From positions 1-8,279 of the forward strand of contig CALEPS010000168.1 of assembly GCA_937910305.1 (NCBI GenBank): a stretch of DNA of 8,279 nucleotides. The letters are read 5' to 3'. Source of the DNA: an uncultured Bacteroidales bacterium (lineage in GTDB: Bacteria > Bacteroidota > Bacteroidia > Bacteroidales > Paludibacteraceae). This document shows positions 6,277-8,279 of this stretch, piece after piece (the first letter of the stretch is position 1; each line of letters opens with the position of its first letter). The notes below the pieces were generated by a model. It saw nothing but the letters and a program-made list of their open reading frames with translations, was not told the origin of the DNA and searched no databases. Position numbers and translations under genes: made by a program.

Positions 6277-8076
6277 TTACAATCCTTGCACAATAGCGCG
6301 GCGTTGTACGCCATTCATTTTGTTTTGAATCTGCGAATATTCGTCAATCACTTCCTTCTGTAGCGAAGGTTTGATATTATTCAGCGAAGTACACATCAGT
6401 TCATGGCTGATGGGCTTTCGCGTGAAGGCGGCAGTCATGGCTGCATCATTGACGATAAAGGCGATATCCGAAGCGATATACCCTTCTGTTTTAGCCGCAT
6501 ATTCATCTATATTGATATCCTCCGAAGTAGGACGTTTCGCCAGATACATCTTGAACATCTCTTTGCGTGCCTCCATGTCCGGGAGCGGTACGAAGACCTG
6601 CTTGTCGATACGTCCTGTACGCAGGATCGCAGGGTCGATCTTGTCCGGCCGGTTGGAGGTAGCAATGATGAAGATACCTTTCTTTGCGCAGTTGTTCATT
6701 TGCGCAAGGAACTCATTCACTTCCCCTGACTGATACTCGCTACCATGTGCTCCGCGTACAGGAACCAAGGCATCAAACTCATCGAAGCAAATGACGATAG
6801 GACTGTTTTTCTCCGCTTTGGCAAAGAGTTTCTGTATCTTTGCTTCCGTTCCATGCACTAGGCTGCTGCCAATATCGGACGATTTGACCAGCATGAAATT
6901 GAAATTGGTTTCTTCCGCAAATTTCTCTGCAAAGAAGGTCTTTCCGCACCCCGGAGGGCCGTACAACAACATGCCGTTCGGAGGTGTGATTCGGTATTGC
7001 TCCGCCAGTTCTTTGTTTTGGATCATGAAAATTACTTTCTGCGTCAGATAGTCTTTCAATTCCTGCATTCCGGCAATGTCCGCAAATCCGTTTCCTCCAC
7101 CTTTTCTAATCTCTATAGGCAGATCGTCGTCTCCGTCCGCTGATCCTTCGCGCTTGCCGCCGTCGCCCATCGAACTACTGCCGGCGTCGGTGCGTTTGCC
7201 GCCTTGCTCGCCTCCGGCGGGCTGTTTGTCGTCCACGATGGCAAGGATGTCATTGACATTCTTGAACCGGTCGGAAGACTTGAGCGCCAGTCCTTCGGAT
7301 AGGATGGCTTTTATTTTGGCACTGACTCCTTCCGGCATCTCCAGCGGATGAGTCTGACGATATTGCCACATTGCCTTGAACCGCTCTTTGTAGTCGCCTT
7401 CGCTCGCAACGTCCAGTTGCCAAGGAGCCACGCCTGTCAGCATCGCATAGAGCACCGCGCAGGCGGAGAAAATATCCGTCTGCTGATCGAAGATCCCTAC
7501 CATGGTCTCTTTGGCGTGGTAGAGCACGTCCAGATCGTTGGTGTCGAACTCGGCTATGCCGGCGCAAGGAGTGCAGGTGTGTCCGAGGTCAATGATCACG
7601 GCTTCTCCATCCATGGCATCGTTTAAAACGATATTTGCCGGTGTGATATCATTATGGCATATCGGCGTAGCCTGGGCATGCATGTACTGCAAGCCGGCGA
7701 GTATGGCACGGAAGGTCCGCAGAGCCTCCTCCTCGCTCATCGTTCCTTGAGTATGCAGTCTGTCCGCCAATACCGCACCTGCAAAATAATTCGTCAGGTA
7801 GTATTGGTAAGAACCGCTCTCTTTGTCCACTGCCCCATCGTTGACATAACTGACGATATTCCGATGCTTCAGTTGGCGGCAGTATTCAATTTCCCGAACA
7901 CACTTCGTATCCGAGTTCATTAATTTTGCCGGAAGGTTGTTGAGAATGAACAGTTTGAGGAAGAACGGCCGGCTATCGCTATCCACCACACGATAAGTCT
8001 CCGTGTAGTGGTTGGCTTTTATTAGGCTTTGGACGGTATATCCGCCAATTTTATCCGATTGTGAAAGTGCTGCCAT
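6277..8076 (-). CDS. Ser/Thr protein kinase-like domain fused to classic-clade AAA+ ATPase
   Basis: The protein has 599 residues and no signal peptide or membrane segment, so it is probably cytoplasmic. Residues about 12-282 are an eukaryotic-like kinase domain: Lys41 (FFLKLF), Glu62 in helix C, HND-ITPAN (141-148, Asp143 and Asn148), DLG (163-165), a degenerate APE (AKE 188-190), Asp201 (TDIFS) and Arg270. The glycine-rich loop is absent (KANHYTETY, 20-28), and HRD is HND. A Gly/Asp/Ser-rich linker (about 284-328) joins it to an AAA+ module: Walker A GPPGCGKT (373-380), Walker B CFDEFD (430-435), sensor-1 Asn475, arginine pair Arg486/Arg489 in ILRTGRID, and a p97/FtsH-like lid motif GYIASDIAFIVNDAA (532-546). 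The AAA+ part looks fully competent and probably forms a hexamer. It lies 5 nt after a YbjN-like gene and 25 nt before clpP, so the three are probably one operon. Kinase control of an unfolding motor that feeds ClpP is a reasonable inference but unproven; a scaffold pseudokinase is the alternative. Confidence 0.9.
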   Translation of the reverse strand: MAALSQSDKIGGYTVQSLIKANHYTETYRVVDSDSRPFFLKLFILNNLPAKLMNSDTKCVREIEYCRQLKHRNIVSYVNDGAVDKESGSYQYYLTNYFAGAVLADRLHTQGTMSEEEALRTFRAILAGLQYMHAQATPICHNDITPANIVLNDAMDGEAVIIDLGHTCTPCAGIAEFDTNDLDVLYHAKETMVGIFDQQTDIFSACAVLYAMLTGVAPWQLDVASEGDYKERFKAMWQYRQTHPLEMPEGVSAKIKAILSEGLALKSSDRFKNVNDILAIVDDKQPAGGEQGGKRTDAGSSSMGDGGKREGSADGDDDLPIEIRKGGGNGFADIAGMQELKDYLTQKVIFMIQNKELAEQYRITPPNGMLLYGPPGCGKTFFAEKFAEETNFNFMLVKSSDIGSSLVHGTEAKIQKLFAKAEKNSPIVICFDEFDALVPVRGAHGSEYQSGEVNEFLAQMNNCAKKGIFIIATSNRPDKIDPAILRTGRIDKQVFVPLPDMEARKEMFKMYLAKRPTSEDINIDEYAAKTEGYIASDIAFIVNDAAMTAAFTRKPISHELMCTSLNNIKPSLQKEVIDEYSQIQNKMNGVQRRAIVQGL

Positions 8077-8081
8077 AGTTA

Positions 8082-8279
8082 TTATTCACCAAAAATTTCT
8101 TTTGCCGTGTCCTCGTACGCCGAGATCAGTATGCGGCAGCAACGCTCGAAGAAATCACCGACCTCCGGAGTTGAATCCACAAACATCTCGATAGACAGCC
8201 AGAGACGATCCTTTACCAGATATGCTTTTACTACTTTATAATCACGGGTGATGGTATTACATGCCTCCAGTACCTTTAC
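8082..8279 (-). CDS. YbjN / type III chaperone-like protein, C-terminal fragment (5' end outside window)
   Basis: An open frame enters from the right edge (first visible codon GTA at 8279-8277) and ends at TAA 8084-8082, giving 65 visible residues with no internal stop. The visible part reads as a helix, two short strands (about DYKVVKAYLV and RLWLSIEMFV), then a long amphipathic C-terminal helix (PEVGDFFERCCRILISAYEDTAKEIF). That order resembles the C-terminus of YbjN-domain and class I type III secretion chaperone-like proteins, which act as small dimeric adaptors or regulators. The assignment rests on fold pattern only and is tentative. That the frame is coding is better supported: it is open throughout, protein-like, and its stop lies only 5 nt before the kinase-AAA+ start, as expected for an operon. 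Confidence 0.6.
   Translation of the reverse strand, partial: VKVLEACNTITRDYKVVKAYLVKDRLWLSIEMFVDSTPEVGDFFERCCRILISAYEDTAKEIFGE

Overview
The window looks like chromosomal DNA of a Bacteroidales-type member of the Bacteroidota. The reasons are a SusC/SusD outer-membrane nutrient uptake pair, a ClpP carrying the Bacteroidetes-style N-terminal block (EERQLNITQLDVFSRLMMDR), an HtpG beginning with a GNIGVT block, and A/T-rich rather than Shine-Dalgarno-like sequence in front of the starts. Five protein-coding genes are visible; the two at the window edges are cut off. I see no RNA genes, insertion sequences, CRISPR arrays or integration sites.

Left part (1-3532, + strand): the C-terminal beta-barrel portion of a SusC/RagA TonB-dependent transporter, then, 2 nt later, a complete SusD/RagB surface glycan-binding lipoprotein. 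The two form one transporter with a lid. No glycosidase or regulator follows inside the window, so the substrate cannot be named. A 110-nt gap rich in short hairpins and 8-nt-period repeats leads to htpG (3643-5586, + strand), the bacterial Hsp90. It ends in tandem stop codons and a strong hairpin that can terminate transcription from both sides.

Right part (5640-8279, - strand, converging on htpG): a compact operon read right to left. A cut-off gene whose visible C-terminus resembles the YbjN / type III chaperone-like fold is followed 5 nt later by a 599-aa fusion of a Ser/Thr protein kinase-like domain with a classic-clade AAA+ ATPase. After 25 nt comes a divergent ClpP peptidase with an intact catalytic triad. 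The arrangement (chaperone-like adaptor, kinase fused to an unfoldase-like motor, dedicated peptidase) is the most unusual content of the window. It could be a signal-controlled proteolysis or conflict-type system. That functional link is inference from gene order and domain content; nothing in the sequence proves physical interaction, and the kinase-AAA+ protein shows no ClpX-type ClpP-docking loop.

HtpG and the ClpP operon are both proteostasis genes, but they are on opposite strands and separated by the terminator, so they are not co-transcribed.
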